Shown here: positions 34,719 to 46,432 of the stretch, in pieces
How the letters are laid out: every line of letters begins with the position of its first letter
How positions within the stretch are numbered: the stretch's first letter is position 1
Assembly (NCBI GenBank): GCA_015143295.1
Contig: CM026557.1
Coordinates: forward strand, 43,719,965 to 43,783,964
DNA length: 64,000 nucleotides
Reading direction: 5' to 3'
From: Tetracentron sinense
Lineage: Eukaryota > Streptophyta > Magnoliopsida > Trochodendrales > Trochodendraceae
Notes under the pieces: generated by a model
Told to the model about the DNA's origin: nothing
The model's database searches: none
Seen by the model: only the letters and a program-made list of their open reading frames with translations
Program-made: the position numbers and the translations under genes

Positions 34719-36142
34719 ATGCCGGAGCCAAGAGACAGATTATCAAGACCCAGTTCGACGGCTTCGATACTTGGTCCTCGAAGATCTGTTGTGGGTTTGG
34801 GTATCCTTGTAGATGAACCAGACAGGGGGTCTCCGTTTCAATGGGGAACTACATCAATGACTGCGTCGCGAGGAGTTTCTTTGAGGGGTTTTGGGATGGG
34901 AAGGGCTGGTTATAGTAATCCAAGACTGAGAAATGGGCGTCGTCGGATTGTGTACGGATCACCGTCGGTGGGACAGGAGAATTACACTGCGGCGACTGGT
35001 CCTCGTGGGCGTGGAAGCACGGCAAGGAGCCCCTTGCCATCCTGGTATCCAAGAACGCCTCTTCGTGACATCACGGCTATTGTGCGGGTATATCCCTCTC
35101 TTTCTGATCTCTAATTATTATTATTTTTCTTTCTGGAAGCTGAAATTGAGTTGGGTTTTTCCTTGAATAGAATAATGGTTTATGTTTTTCTTCTGTTATT
35201 TCATTTACGTACAGTTTTTTGATTCCTGAATATCCTTTGCCTTTTAATTTCAGTTTTGCAATCAAATTAGGTGAAAAATATATAGGTATTTCACGGATCT
35301 TGAGAAGAATTGTGGTTAGTGGATATTTTTGTGAAATCTTGAACTAGTAATTCTACAGCTTAGAAAATGTAACTTTGATATAAATTCAATCGATCTCTTT
35401 AATGGGTAGTGGATATTTTTCATTAATTCTTAATCCACTGTGCTGAAATTCTGCTTTGGATTTTGTGATTTTCGAAAATAATCTTGTTTATCCCCATCTT
35501 GAAATTGGGACAGCACTAGTTATAAATTGCAATTTTTGTATTCGTTCAATTTGTTCCATAGAGAGAAAAGCTGCATTTTGTGTTTCATGTTTTTTGGAAG
35601 AATTTTGAGATTTTATCTGAACGTGAGATCAACTTAGGATAAGTGGGTTGTAGTTTCGCTATCCTATGTATTTCCTGAAATCTGCATTCCTTCAATTCAT
35701 TATTTGTGTACTTCTAGATGAATTCTATTCTATCCCTTGTACATATGTTCTTTAGGCCATTGAAAGGAGGAGAGCTCGCTTGAGAGAGGCTGAAGGCCAC
35801 CAAATTGCGAATCCTGCACCACAGGAGCAGGATGTTCTTGACCGTGCCCTACCCATATCGAGTGCTCCACTTGAGCACAACATCTCAATGATCTCTCCAA
35901 ATCCAATGGATGCAACCAAGCCTCGTGCACCGCCTGTTGGCAATGTGCCGAAAATTTTGCTTGGTATCAATAGCCAGACTGTGGGAGAAGCAGATTTCCT
36001 GACCCCCCAGAAGAAACTACTGAACACAATTGACCAAGTTGAGAAGGTTGTGATGGAGGAGTTACAGAGGATTAAGAAGACACCTAGTGCTAAGAAGGTG
36101 GATAGAGAAAAGAAAGTCCGAACTTTGATGTCGATGCGTTGA
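34719..36142 (+). CDS. POLYCHOME/UVI4-like inhibitor of the anaphase-promoting complex
   Basis: Two exons, 34719-35087 and 35756-36142, join in frame at ITAIVR|AIERRR for 251 residues, close to the Arabidopsis UVI4 and GIG1/OSD1 proteins. Recognition comes from '[11 protein letters not shown]', '[19 protein letters not shown]' and the C-terminus. Three docking motifs of this family are visible: a D-box RDRL (residues 5-8), a GxEN box GQEN (85-88) and an MR-tail (last two residues, ...LMSMR). The family binds the APC/C with its CDC20/CCS52 activators and restrains cyclin destruction; loss alters endoreduplication or meiotic divisions in Arabidopsis. The N-terminal half is basic and disordered; residues 210-250 are Lys/Glu-rich and may be helical. 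Whether it is the UVI4 or the OSD1 type cannot be told. Nuclear location is inferred. Confidence 0.92.
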
Positions 36143-38865
36143 TTGAATCGGTTTGTTTTGATTACTGACAGAGATAGAGAGGATATAAGAAATGGAATGT
36201 GGAGTAGAGGAGAAAGGTCAGCAACCAATGGGGTAAATCATCCTCTGATGATTTTCTTTCTAGCATTTGAATTGCTTAGGAAGAAAACTTTGTTTTCTTT
36301 ATCATATTTGCATGTTAATGTCTAGCTGAAGGTCTTGGTGTAGGATTAGTAGGCATTTTTCCTTGTTAATGTCATTCGCTGAAGGTCTTGGTATAGGATT
36401 AGTAGGCATCATTCCTTGTCAATTTCATTTGCTGAAGTCTTTGAGTAGGACTAGTTGACAATTGTTTTTGGTAATCATTGTACATAAAAGGCCATTTCTG
36501 TTTCAGTAGTTGATACGGTGGAAACCTGCAAACCTGCTTTCCATTTCTGGTCAAATACAATAACAAAGCACTGGTTTTACCTGAATACATTTAGTTTTCT
36601 TGCTTAGATAGTGTAGCGTTAATTTCAGATCATAAGGGGCATGGCCCAATTAGTGATCACATGATAGTGCATGCACTGGTCATATGGATCCACGTGTCCA
36701 TGTTTTAAAACAATTCAAGGCGATTTCTGGACATCATGCCCATGTACTAATTAATGGTTATGAACTATAGTTGAGTGTATTGTCTTTGACCGTGAACTAC
36801 ATAGACAATACACTCATATTATATAACACAAGAAAGCCCTTTTAGGAGTTCATATTTTGTGCTTTTTTTCCCTGGTGAGTAAGATGGACTCACCTGACAA
36901 TTCTTATGTATTTCTGAGCATGAAGTGTGAAATCAAATTAAGTTTACAAAATAATGATAAACAGAGCAATGACTAGGAGTCCTTATCTGTTTTCAGTGGT
37001 TATAGGTGAATCGACAACTCATTCAAATGGGGTTTCATTTACAAACTTTGTGGAATTGGACAATAAGAATAAAGGGGGGAAATACAAAACTCGAATTATG
37101 GAGTGATACCTTAGAATATCTTGCTTATCTTTGTACATGATTTATTGATTTGTTTTTGTTACCTTTTGTTTTACTATTGACCTGAACAGAATCATCTCTG
37201 AAGACGCTTCTGCAGTTCTGCTTTCTGAATATAGGTATTTTAGGATGTGATGCTCCTTTGTTTGGTAAAGTCAGGTGGGACTTAGGAGTTGGCCTAACCC
37301 CAGCTTACCCACCAAAAAACAAAAACAAAAACAAAAACTATGATCAACATATTGATTGATCAGTACTGCATTGCAAAGATGAGGGTGTATGTTAAGAGTT
37401 CAGTTTATCCACCAAAAGGGAAAATAATACTGATTGGTGGATTGAAAAAAAAGCAAAGTACTTTGTGCAAAAACTATTGGTCGTTTAGTGCATGTAGCTC
37501 TCACTGTAGTGAAGACCTGCTATTCGACCACTCCGGAGTTCTCTTGAGCCAACTTGCCTAATTGGTAGTAACCATTCATTTCTTAGGCTGTTTTCTGGCT
37601 ACTTTTGATTTTCCTTTCTGACCATATAATGCAACAGATGATTGATTATTGTCATCCATATCATAAATTGTCTTCTAAGCGTCAGCCGTAGAATTGTGGG
37701 TTTCTCTTAGTATCTCACTGATGTGTACTGGAATTGGGACATTATACTGATCCTTGGGTCTTCGTCTACTGAGAACCTAGGCTATTCTGCAATGTAAATG
37801 AGTATTTGTTGTGGTCCTATCTAAATCTGAATCCCATCTCCCCAGCAAAAGGAAATAAGTTCTGAATCGTAGCTTTACCATTTCATATGAACTGTAGACA
37901 ACAAAGTTGAACACATGGTGCAGATCCCTTTTAGAGAATCTTCTATGTGTCTGTGATTTCAACAGTCTGCTCTCAAAATTAGAAGCAATGGTTCTAAGAA
38001 TTTTACGTAGTAGATGCTTGGAAGGAGATGACGGCATTGTGTTCCAGGCCTATTGATCCATCTCTAAAGCCAAATAATCACTTTAGTCAATTAAGTGGGA
38101 GCTTCATAGTGTTCAATGCAAGCACTGTGCCCTGCACCTCGATCTTGCATGAAGCAATGCATTCCATTCTGGTTTATTCTCTCAAATGGGAGGAATTTCC
38201 TGCTGGAGCTCTTACGATCTAAATAGAAAACTCCTGCTGAACTTAGTACCAATAACCTCAAACCATTAGAGCCTCGTGCCTGACTCGGTTAGGGAGCTTG
38301 TATCTGTGCGATCAAAGTTCAAAGCTGAAACGCATTCTATTTGATGCTCACATACTGATTATGGTAATAAATTTTGCTAAAACTGGTACATAAAGGTTTC
38401 AGTAATACCTGAACCTGGATTGATATTAGTCACGTTACGTTATTTAATGACCCATTAGCATAACATTTGACACTGTATTATATATCCTAAGTTGTAGACA
38501 TTTATTTTATTCAACCATTTTGAAATTTGTACTTTCTTTCCCTTCTCAAGTCAAATATATTCACTCCTATCTAATTTCTCAGATTAAAAACTGGATTTAT
38601 GTTATAAACTAACGAATGAATCTTTACGACTAACTTTTGGATAAAAATTAGTTTGTCGCTCTTTAAATGGATAGGGCTTCACAATTTTTGTTCCAATCAA
38701 TTTGTATAGGTAATGCATACTAACAAGTTTAAAATATTGATTTCAAATGAAATTAATGAATTTATTGTAATTTGGATTATGCATTATAATTTTGTCTCAC
38801 TATTTGAATTAAACTTGATAAATTACTATTAAATGCACAACATATATATAATGTCAATCAGAACC
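36143..38865. other. 3' flank of the POLYCHOME-like gene and intergenic sequence
   Basis: Three tandem units of about 55-65 bp (36320-36460: GCTGAAGGTCTTGGTRTAGGATTAGTAGGC...) lie in or just after the 3' UTR. At 37260-37337 GGCCTAACCCCAGCTTACCC followed by (AAAAAC)n looks like the tail of a non-LTR retroelement. No other gene is convincing. Confidence 0.45.
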
Positions 38866-39078
38866 GGAACGGGCATCAAACCGGTAGAGTGGCTGGTTCC
38901 CGATTCGACTGGTCCGGTTCAACTGTGTATTTTTTACAGAAGATTTTTTTCTTTTCATTTTTCTCTAATTTTTTCCGGTTCTAAGACTTGTTCTACCGGT
39001 TCTGGCTGGTTTTGACCGGTTCAAAGAGTACTGGTTTTGAGGGATTTGGGAACCAGTGAGGGGCCGGTTCTGACAACA
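38866..39078. mobile_element. CCGGTTC-rich hAT-like MITE
   Basis: It begins CAGAACCGG and ends CCGGTTCTGACAACACTGG, between TGTCAAT (38859) and TGTCAAT (39079), a 7-8 bp duplication. Many CCGGTTC words are inside. The left terminal bases CCAGTGTTGT seem lost. Related copies lie in both units of the tandem duplication (near 42957 and 45715). Confidence 0.5.
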
Positions 39079-39612
39079 CTGGTGTCAATGCTTTTGCTTA
39101 TATGTTAAATAAATATTTTCCCTTAATTATATATATATAATTTTTTATCTATAAAAGGCTGTGGTGTTATGGGTTCAATTCGTAACGGCCTAAACCGGTA
39201 TCTAGGGCGTGATGTATAGGTTTCGGTTAGACTCGTCGTGCAAATTTAAAACTGACTTATGTTATAAGGGTATTCCATTTCTGATCATTCCTTTTCAACT
39301 GAATGCACATATTAGCAATCCAACAGAACATCGCTTAACCACCTTAAGCCAACAACAGATCCAAAGTCATAACTATCACACCTAGCAGTAATTAGAACCA
39401 ATAAAATTAAGGATCATGAATTTGGGTCTCCACCTTTCTAATAATACAGAACTCTCATATGACCCAATCTACCAACCAAGCAACTACTCACTTAAATAAG
39501 AAACCAGAAATAACCACCATGAATCTGTGTCTTTCCCATTATTAGGAACATTACAGATCTCATTTGAAGCCAAACAACTAATGGTGTAAATAATGTGTAA
39601 TTTAAACATAAA
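39079..39612. other. Intergenic sequence, 3' flank of the thaumatin-like gene
   Basis: AT-rich. It contains the presumed 3' UTR of the minus-strand gene. Nothing else is recognised. Confidence 0.4.
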
Positions 39613-40424
39613 TTAACAAAACTTTATAAGATAATTCGCTCCCTTGCACGTAAAAGTGCTGGTAGGATCGTCGTAAGCATAGCTATATGCAGTTGGGCAA
39701 GCTGCCTTGAAGGCTCTGGAATAATTGGTGGGCTTGCAGGTATTTGGGGTACCGAATGCTCCTGTGCAACAGTACTCAGGGGTGTTGAAAGCCATGCAGG
39801 CGCTGTTGCAGGCAACTACACGGCCATTCCTAGTCACCTGCAGACTCTTAGGACAGCTCCGATTCAAGTCCGATACGCATCTTGCAGGCTTACACATTGC
39901 TCCAGAACCACCTGAAGGCGATATTGAAATGGCAATATTATAGCCATCAACCAGACTTACATCGTAGAAGTCAACCGGGCTGTCGAGGGTGAATTCAGCA
40001 AGTGTTGCCGGCGGTGCACCACCAGCCCCAGCACATTCCCTTACGCCTCCACAGTCGCCCGTGACGCAATTGCCTTTGCCGGAACTATCAAATGAGCAGC
40101 CACGCCTACCCCATAAACGGCCAGACCACCCTTTCGGTGCAGTTATCTTCACTATTTCACCGGGTCTTAGCCGCAACCCGCCGTTCAATAGTTGTGGTGA
40201 ATTGGCTCCTGGTTGTATACCAGGCCATATCGTGTTCCTACATCCGTTCTGCAGCGTAAACACCGCTGCGTCGGCACCTGCAAAAATGGGAAAAACAATA
40301 ATAATTGTAATTGAACTTCATTGATTTTGTCAGTAGAAATTATGGAGAAGAGAAGAGAGAGTTTCTAGTGAAAATTTGAAGTACCTAAGAAAAAGAGAAC
40401 CAGGAGAAGATACCACAATGCCAT
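39613..40424 (-). CDS. Secreted thaumatin-like protein (PR-5 family)
   Basis: Exon 1 (40424-40385, 40 nt) encodes MALWYLLLVLFFLG, the core of a signal peptide. The intron 40384-40278 has GT/AG ends. Exon 2 (40277-39613) gives the mature protein, about 235 residues in all. Sixteen cysteines, enough for the eight disulfides of the family, are present, with the signature GNCVTGDCGG, the ECAGAGGAPPATLAEFTLD segment, YCCTGAFGTPNTC and a C-terminal Cys. Acidic residues of the REDDD cleft (Glu in AEFTLD, Asp in VDFYDVSLVDG, Asp near the DDPTSTF loop) are visible. Members are apoplastic, and some bind beta-glucan or are antifungal; the role here is inferred. A TATA-like TTATTTAAG lies on the minus strand near 40466-40474. 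There is no membrane or kinase extension. Confidence 0.92.
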
Positions 40425-40920
40425 GAGAGATGGTTTGAGTTGGGAGAGAGCTAAGAGGCTTTTGGCTTAAATAAGGGAGGGTGCAGCAAAATAGCGACCT
40501 TTATGCATGAAAATTATAGTAAGGAAGAAGGGTTAGGTTATCTTTAGGTTGAAATGGTTCCTTTCTTTATTTATAAAACTAACAGCTTACTGATTGTTTT
40601 GTTTTAACGGCAAAACTGCCCGGATATTTCTGTACTAAAATTAACCAAAATGCCCCCAAGCCGTTTCATTGGAGGAAAAAACAGGATAAGGAAATGATGA
40701 AATTATATGATGGGTTTGAGGCCCATTATCTTCTGTAGATCGAAAGATTAAAGAATCTTAACCTTCTGATCATAAGCCAAAAGTTGGATTGCTATAAGAA
40801 ACTCATGTTTGTGGCCAATGAGTATTTTCAGACTTGCCCCGTCATCCGTCTGATATTGAGGTTATGGCTAATCCAGGAAGTACCTACTGATTGAGAGGAG
40901 TGGGCCCGGTACAGCTTAAG
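40425..40920. other. Upstream region of the thaumatin-like gene
   Basis: Contains the minus-strand promoter (TATA-like at 40466-40474). No other element is recognised before the tandem duplication. Confidence 0.4.
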
Positions 40921-41134
40921 TTAAGAATGACAAAAGGTTTACTCATCTGCTTACAAGAGTATCCCTCTTGTGAGCACAAGATCAATGGATAAATAAAACG
41001 TCACCTCATCATAAGTCTTTTTTTTTTTCAACCCATTTTCTGACTTCTTCCCATTTAAATATTTTTTGTCCCTTGATCTTGTGCTCACAAGAGGGATACT
41101 CTTGTGAGCACAAGAGTAAATCTTTTGCCGTTAA
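40921..41134. mobile_element. Fold-back MITE
   Basis: TTAAGAATGACAAAAGGTTT...GAGTATCCCTCTTGTGAGCA at the left is mirrored by TGCTCACAAGAGGGATACTC...CTTTTGCCGTTAA at the right. A partial extra copy of the right arm follows (41155-41208). The second copy is at 43675-43890. Confidence 0.65.
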
Positions 41135-43239
41135 GGATGGGTTGGAACAGTTTTTAAGCACAAGAGGGATACTCTTGTAAGCAAAAGAGTAAACCTTTTG
41201 CCGTTAAGGATGGGTTGGAATAGTTTTTATGAGACTGGGCTGGGTTTGGACTCAATTTTGGGTGAGAAGTTGAGTTGGGCTAGGTTGGAGACACAGTGGT
41301 CACTCTCGATAGGCCAATACCAAACTTTGATAAATGGTTTGTCAGCAGTGAAATCTTACTACCTGTAAGGCAGGTGTATGATGCACCTACCTACACAGGA
41401 TCACTACCCTTCGAATGGACAGTTAAGCTTCATGCATGCCAAAGGCACGTGTACTAGTTGACCAAGGGCTGACTGATCGTCAGCTTGCCTAGCATTAAAT
41501 TCTGGTAGCAGGGCAATAATGCCCTGCGGATAACCCTTTGTGTCAATCCTTAGGGGATTGATACGCGGATAGGGTTTACTCTCACAGACAGACCCTCATC
41601 CAAGCTTGTGGACAGACTCCATGAGTCCATCCGCAGGCCAGTCAATGACTAGCATAGTTCGTGGTCATAAAAGGCCATAGACCTAACCCAGACCAAGGGT
41701 TGGACCCATGGTCCCACCCTGTATTGGTCTGCGGACTGACTAAGGTCAGACTCTAGTCTGCAACCCAAATAGGCTTTGGACATAACTTAAATCGCAGGTG
41801 AGACCCATAGTCTCACCTCTTTAATTGGCGGATTGATCAAGGTCAGTCATTTTCCAGATAGCAGCCAGTATCTGATCGTCATGTAGTAGGGAATTCTTAA
41901 CAAAAAAGACTCTTTGCCAGCTTTGGGAAATCCCAAGATAGAGATCTCCTCTCTTTTTCTAATGAGAAAATGCCATATGACACTCTATCTGAAAGGGGAA
42001 GTAATCCTTTCCTTTTTTGGGGGAGAAGTTTGATCCTCCCAGGTTTCCCAGAAAAGGAAACTAATTTGGAGTCCGTAAAAAAGAACTCTCATCCGTATGG
42101 TTTCTCTAAGATAAGAGAAATCAACTGTCTTTGACAGATGACCCTCTTTAAGAAGAGTTTATCTCTTTTGATCTCCTAAAAAAAAGGAAGTCAATGGGGA
42201 GTCCAAATAGGACTCTCCAAAAGATATAAAGATGAAGTTTCTCACAAGAAACTCCCAGAATACACAAATATATATGAAAAACACAAGAAAAAAGAAGAGA
42301 GAGAAAAATAGTTTTCTTTTCTTTTTGCAAGAACAACAACAACCAAGGAGGAAGAAGAATGATCTCCCACCAAATGGAGAATACCAGGTGAACTCTCAAT
42401 ATGGCCACCTCTCTTTCTTTTCTTTCTTTTGTTGTTACAAATTTTATGAGGTATCTTGTAACGCCTACATGGGATCTGGGCAACTTTATTGAATAAATAA
42501 AATATTTTATTCAATATTTTGTTTTTCTTGTTATTCTTCTTCTTAATCAGAGGTTCTTTCCCAAATAGGAAAGATAATTAATAGTCTGGGATTATTCAGA
42601 TTGGAAGGATAGTCCCCCACAAAAAACAATAAACTCCATACAACAATGGAGGTAATCTAACCGCAAGATTCAAGAGGTCAATTTCATTAAAAGATCGACT
42701 GAAATTTGCGTGTACAAGGTTTATTTATTGTCTCTGACATTCACTTATACTGAATAAATAGTCGATCTGTATTTCCAAATTAAGTAGATTTTGACTAATA
42801 TTATTTTGGCCAATTCAAAGTGGGGATATGTCGTGGCCTTGAGAACGCTAATCAGTTAGGCCATTCACACGTCATTTATGAATCCAATATGCCATGGGTC
42901 ATGCTATGCATCCAACAAAAATGCGATTGACCTTGGAACATTGTTTTCATAACTGGACTGTGCATCGAATCGGCAGAGCGATAGGTTTTCGGTTCAACTG
43001 TGTACTTTTTGTTAAAAAACTAATTATTTAAAACAAAAAAAACTCCCATTTTTCCCGATTCCCAACTGGTTCTACCACTGGTTCTGGCCGATTCTTAAGA
43101 GTTACGGTTTTGGAGGGTTTGGGAACCAGCGAGGTGACTAGTTCCCAGTTTTTCTGGTTCGACCGGTTGGTCCGGTTTTGATAACAATACCTTGGAAACA
43201 GATGATTGTCTTATCTAAGATTATGGTTTTGTGTTCTCA

Positions 43240-43480
43240 CTTTGCGAGATTCAAAATCAAGCATGCTTAGCAGGAAACAAATCGAGCGGCTGATTTCCTC
43301 TTAAAGTTTGTTACCATCCCGTCGGAAGTTGTGATGGAATCAGATTCCTATTTTTTACCACAGTGCACAAACTTACACCAGGGGTTTTAGATACTAATGG
43401 GTGTATTCCTTGTACATTCTTTTGTGATTAATTTATCTAGTAGGGGTCTACCTAACCCCAGCTTTCTTTCTTCGAAAAAA
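43240..43480 (+). mobile_element. LINE 3' end inside unit 1
   Basis: One frame reads CAT GCT TAG CAG GAA ACA, giving H-A-stop-QETNRAADFLLKFV, the C-terminal RNase H signature (compare LHVFREK...ADF at 25210). It then has the 3' tail TAGGGGTCTACCTAACCCCAG. It is a 5'-truncated fragment; its copy in unit 2 is at about 46000-46240. Confidence 0.65.
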
Positions 43481-43674
43481 GAAGAAGTGTTGTCTAAACA
43501 TTAATAATTACATAATTGCGACGAATATGGATCAACACCTTCCATACCCCGTATAGCCCTAATGGTGACTCAAGGTTTCTCAATTCTTGTAATGGGAGTG
43601 ATCTCCTGAAACGACTCAAAACTGGTAACCTTGGAGCCGTACAATTATTATTACAAGTAGATTCTATTGTTGAG

Positions 43675-46432
43675 TTAAGAATGACAAAAGGTTTACTCTT
43701 CTACTGACAAGAGTATCCCTCTTGTGAGCACAAGATCAATGGATAAATAAAACGTCACCTCATCATAAGTCATTTTTTTTTTCAACCCATTTTTTGACTT
43801 CTTCCCATTTAAATATTTTTTGTCCATTGATCTTGTGCTCACAAGAGGGATATCCTCTTGTGAGCACAAGAGTAAACCTTTTGCCGTTAAGGATGGGTTG
43901 GAACAGTTTTTAAGCACAAGAGGGATACTCTTGTGAGCAAAAGAGTAAACCTTTTGCCGTTAAGGATGGGTTGGAATAGTTTTTATGAGACTGGGCTGGG
44001 TTTGGACTCAATTTTGGGTGAGAAGTTGAGTTGGGCTAGGTTGGAGACACAGTGGTCACTCTCGATAGGCCAATACCAAACTTTGATAAATGGTTTGTCG
44101 GCAGTGAAATCTTACTACCTGTAAGGCAGGTGTATGATGCACCTACCTACACAGGATCACCACCCTTCGAATGGACAGTTAAGCTTCATGCATGCCAAAG
44201 GCACGTGTACTAGTTGACCAAGGGCTGACTGATCGTCAGCTTGCCTAGCATTAAATTCTGTTAGCAGGGCAATAATGCCCTGCGGATAACCCTTTGTGTC
44301 AATCCTTAGGGGACTGATACGCGGATAGGGTTTACTCTCACAGACAGACCCTCATCCAAGCTTACGGACAGACTCCATGAGTCCATCCGCGGGCCAGTTA
44401 ATGACTAGCCTAGTTCGTGGCCATAAAAGGCCATAGACTTAACCTAGACCAAGGGTTGGACCCATGGTCCCACCCTGTATTGGTCTGCGGACTGACTAAG
44501 GTCAGACCCTAGTCCGCAACCCAAATAGGCTTTGGACATAACTTAAATCGCAGGTGAGACCCATGGTCTCACCTCTTTAATTGGCGGACTGATCAAGGTC
44601 AGTCCTTTCCTAAATAGCAGCCAGTATCTGACTGCCATGTAGTAGGGAATTCTTAACAAAAAAGACTCTTTGCCAGCTTTGGGAAATCCCAAGATAGAGA
44701 TCCCCTCTTTTTTCTAATGAGAAAATGCCATATGACACTCTATCTGAATGGGGAAGTAATCCCTTCCTTTTTGGGGGGAGAAGTCTGATCCTCCCAGGTT
44801 TCCCAGAAAAGGAAACTAATTTGGAGTCCTTAAAAAAGAACTCTCATCTGTATGGTTTCTCTAAGATAAGAGAAATCAACTGTCTTGGACAGATGACCCT
44901 CTTTAAGAAGAGTTTATCTCTTTTGATTTCTTAAAAAAAAGGAAGTCAATGGGGAGTCCAAAGAGGACTCTCCAAAAGATATAAAGATGAAGTTTCTGAC
45001 AAGAAACTCCCAGAATACACAAATATACATGACAAACACAAGAAAAAAGAAGAGAGAGAAAAAGAGTTTTTTTTTTTTTTTTGCAAGAACAACAACAACC
45101 AAGGAGGAAGAAGAATGATCTCCCACTAAATGGAGAATACCAGGTGAACTCTCAATATGACCACCTCTCTTTCTTTTCTTTCTTTTGTTGTTAAAACTTT
45201 TATGAGGTATCTTGTAACGCCTACATGGGATTTGGGAAACTCTATTGAATAAATAAAATATTTTATTCAATATTTTGTTTTTCTTGTTATTCTTCTTCTT
45301 AATAAGAGGTTCTTCTCCAAATAGGGAAGATAATTAATAGTCTGGGATTATTCAGATTGGAAGGATAGTCCCCCACAAAAAACAATAAACTCCATACAAC
45401 AATGGAGGTAATCTAACCGCAAGATTCAAGAGGTCAATTTCATAAAAAGATCGACTGAAATTTGCGTGTACAAGGTTTATTTATGGTCTCTGACATTCAC
45501 TTATACTGAATAAATAGTCGATCTGTATTTCCAAATTAAGTAGATTTTGACTAATATTATTTTGGCCAATTCAAAGTGGGGATATGTTGTGGCCTTGAGA
45601 ACGCTAATCAACTAGGCCATTCACACGTCATTTATGAATCCGATACGCCATGGGTCATGCTATGCATCCAACAAAAATGCAATTGACCTTGGAACATTGT
45701 TTTCATAACTAGACTGTGCATCGAACCGGCAGAGCGATAGGTTTCCGGTTCAGCTGTGTACTTTTTGTTAAAAAACTAATTATTTTTTTTAAAAAAAAAA
45801 CTCCCATTTTTCCCGATTCCCAATTGGTTCTACCACCGGTTATGGTCGATTCTTAAGAGTTCCGGTTTTGGAGGGTTTGGGAACCGGTGAGGGGACCGGT
45901 TCCCAGTTTTTCTGGTTCGACCGGTTGGTCCGGTTTTGATAACAATACCTTGGAAACAGATGATTGTCTTATCTAAGATTATGGTTTTGTGTTCTCACTT
46001 TGCGAGATTCAAAATCAAGCATGCTTAGCAGGAAACAAATCGAGCGGCTGATTTCCTCTCAAAGTTTGTTACCATCCCGTCAGAAGTTGTGATGGAATCG
46101 GATTCCTATTTTTTACCACATTGCACAAACTTACACCAGGGGTTTTAGATACTAATGGGTGTATTCCTTGTACATTCTTTTGTGATTAATTTATCTGGTA
46201 GGGGTCTACCTAACCCCAGCTTTCTTTCTTCGAAAAAAGAAGAAGTGTTGTCTAAACATTAATAATTACATAATCGCGACGAATATGGATCAACACCTTC
46301 CATACCCCGTATAGCCCTAATGGTGACTCAAGGTTTCTCAATTCTTGTAATGGGAGTGATCTCCTGAAACGACTCAAAACTGGTAACCTTGGAGCCGTAC
46401 AATTATTATTACAAGTAGATTCTATTGTTGAG
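43675..46432. repeat. Tandem duplication, unit 2 (2758 bp)
   Basis: Direct copy of 40921-43674, starting with the base after it. Small differences are spread along it (for example 'CTACTGACAAGAG' versus 'CTGCTTACAAGAG' at the start, and a longer poly-T at 45068), so the duplication is recent but not brand new. It contains the same fold-back MITE (43675-43890), hairpin-dense part, TATA-like and AATAAA sites, CCGGTTC MITE (45715-45945) and LINE 3' end. Confidence 0.85.

Larger units (their letters stand above)
40921..43674. repeat. Tandem duplication, unit 1 (2754 bp)
   Basis: From TTAAGAATGACAAAAGGTTT to TACAAGTAGATTCTATTGTTG plus AG, repeated at 43675-46432 with a few percent of differences. 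Contents in order: a fold-back MITE (40921-41134); a hairpin-dense part (41360-41900) with GCAGGGCAATAATGCCCTGC at 41508; a TATA-like AGATATAAAG (42222); a CAA-rich stretch (42328); a palindromic A/T-rich AATAAA site (42490-42515); a CCGGTTC MITE (42957-43190); and a LINE 3' end (about 43240-43480). No confident host gene. The identity of the middle part is unknown. Confidence 0.85.

Noticed and set aside
39725-40324. Plus-strand frames opposite the thaumatin-like gene
   Set aside because: Shadows of the Cys- and Gly-rich minus-strand coding exon.
41360-42520. Reading the duplicated unit as a plant pararetrovirus fragment
   Set aside because: Hairpins, a CAA-rich leader and an AATAAA site are suggestive, but I see no viral protein motif or primer site, so I left it unassigned.
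42148-45270. Matching open frames of about 90-118 codons in both duplication units
   Set aside because: They cross poly-T/AAG-rich stretches and splice-like leader sequence, differ between units, and match no family I know.
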